DNA of 64,000 bases from Halobaculum halobium (GTDB lineage Archaea > Halobacteriota > Halobacteria > Halobacteriales > Haloferacaceae). A program made the translations under genes and the position numbers. A model generated the notes under the pieces. The model saw nothing but the letters and a program-made list of their open reading frames with translations. It was not told the origin of the DNA and ran no database searches. Of the stretch, positions 63,338-64,000 are shown piece after piece (the stretch's first letter is position 1; every line of letters starts with the position of its first letter). The stretch covers positions 2,046,001-2,110,000 of the forward strand of contig NZ_CP126158.1 in assembly GCF_030127145.1 (NCBI RefSeq), read 5' to 3'.

Positions 63338-64000
63338 GGACCGCCCTCCGGCGGCTCCGCCGGCTCCACGGCCGGCCCGTCCCCCGCGAGCAGGCGGTCG
63401 TACACCTCGACGATCCGCTCGCGGAGGTCGGCCATCGAGGCCGTCGACTCGTCGATCAGCCGGAGCGCGCCGCCCATCGCGACGCCCTCCTTCGCCTCGC
63501 CGGCGACGTACGCGTCCATCGCGGGGTGATCGACCGCGTCGAACCCGGGGTCGGTGACCACGAGGTCGACGCCCAGCGAGTCGGCGAGGCCGGCGACCCC
63601 GGCGGAGTCGTCGGCGGCGACGAACGACGTCGTCGCGAGCGTCAGCGGCGCGTCCACGCCCGCGTGGCGGACCAGCGCCGCCGCGGCGGCGAGCTGCGTG
63701 CCGCCCGCGAGCGTCACTTCGGTTCCGGACTCCACGGCGCCCGCGGTCAGCCCCGCGACCGCCGCAAGCACGGGGTCGCCGACGGCTCCGACCGCCGTCA
63801 GGGGGTCGCCCGCGGCGTCACCGGGCGCGAGCCCGCTGGCGTCAAGCCCCTCGTCGACGACCCGCCGCTTCAGGTCGAGAGGATTCTCGGGCAGCGACGA
63901 CGACACCGCCGGTTCCTCGCCCAGCGCGGTCAACACCCCGAGAGCGGTGGTCGTGCCCCCGGGAATCGTCTCGCCGATCACGACGCGATCGTCCGGGAGT
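63334..64000 (-). CDS. cobT: Nicotinate-nucleotide-dependent phosphoribosyltransferase CobT, partial
   Basis: The C-terminal ~220 residues of the archaeal CobT-like family (TIGR00303 type). It has [20 protein letters not shown], then [60 protein letters not shown] and [13 protein letters not shown]. The frame is open through the window edge, so the N terminus lies beyond 64000. CobT activates the lower-ligand base as its riboside phosphate. GTGA overlap with cbiA shows that it is the upstream part of the same operon. Confidence 0.9.
   Translation of the reverse strand, partial: LPDDRVVIGETIPGGTTTALGVLTALGEEPAVSSSLPENPLDLKRRVVDEGLDASGLAPGDAAGDPLTAVGAVGDPVLAAVAGLTAGAVESGTEVTLAGGTQLAAAAALVRHAGVDAPLTLATTSFVAADDSAGVAGLADSLGVDLVVTDPGFDAVDHPAMDAYVAGEAKEGVAMGGALRLIDESTASMADLRERIVEVYDRLLAGDGPAVEPAEPPEGGP

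Overview
The window is haloarchaeal chromosomal DNA. Evidence: acidic proteins, mostly 60-70% GC, a PGF-CTERM S-layer glycoprotein next to its archaeosortase, diphthine synthase, archaeal pilins, a Trm5-type tRNA methyltransferase, leaderless or short-leader genes, and an archaeal cobalamin salvage/late-synthesis operon. The order (glycan genes leading into the S-layer gene) suggests a Haloferax/Halorubrum-type organism; the genus cannot be fixed from sequence reading alone.

Layout. 1-4.3 kb: gene relics, an arylsulfotransferase-like beta-propeller and a Tat lipoprotein. 4.3-12.3 kb: a cell-surface polysaccharide/glycan locus (O-antigen ligase-like protein, GT39, two GT4s, a flippase and a WbaP-type initiating sugar-phosphate transferase). 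12.4-14.0 kb: truncated cytochrome P450 and MoxR genes joined head to tail. 14.1-15.7 kb: two type IV pilins and a helix-turn-helix protein that looks LAGLIDADG-derived. 16.1-18.9 kb: TnpB relic, processive GT2, DUF7260-like protein. 19.0-22.2 kb: a decayed island with an IS200/IS605-type end, a chimeric epimerase fragment carrying a copy of a regulatory palindrome, a very AT-rich FkbM methyltransferase and a VapC relic. 22.2-33.3 kb: a second glycan cluster (alkaline-phosphatase superfamily hydrolases, a small-molecule kinase, a nucleotidyltransferase-kinase fusion, flippase, three glycosyltransferases, methyltransferase).

33.6-46.6 kb: the S-layer module. A UDP-sulfoquinovose synthase-type enzyme, two more nucleotide-sugar epimerases/dehydratases, a TrmB-family sugar-responsive regulator, a 44-aa acidic protein, two GlmU-like nucleotidyltransferases around GlmS, then the S-layer glycoprotein and archaeosortase A. 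A GTTACTCA-N5-TGAGTAAC palindrome occurs three times, directly at the starts of the sulfoquinovose-synthase gene, the small gene beside trmB, and the decayed copy 13 kb upstream. It fits the TACT-N8-GAGTA consensus known for Halobacterium TrmB and suggests that nucleotide-sugar supply for S-layer glycans is under sugar control.

46.6-53.7 kb: housekeeping and accessory genes (dphB, CoA-transferase with GNAT, HxlR regulator with divergent NAD(P)-binding proteins and an evident operator, tRNA-Thr(CGU), a second IS end, an HTH-MazF/PemK toxin pair). 53.7-64.0 kb: trm5, then a minus-strand, largely translationally coupled cobalamin operon cobT(partial)-cbiA-HAD-cbiB-cobS-cobY-cobD-cbiZ-cobO-cbiP. 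In it cbiB and cobY each lack one base in a homopolymer run, so both read as frameshifted.
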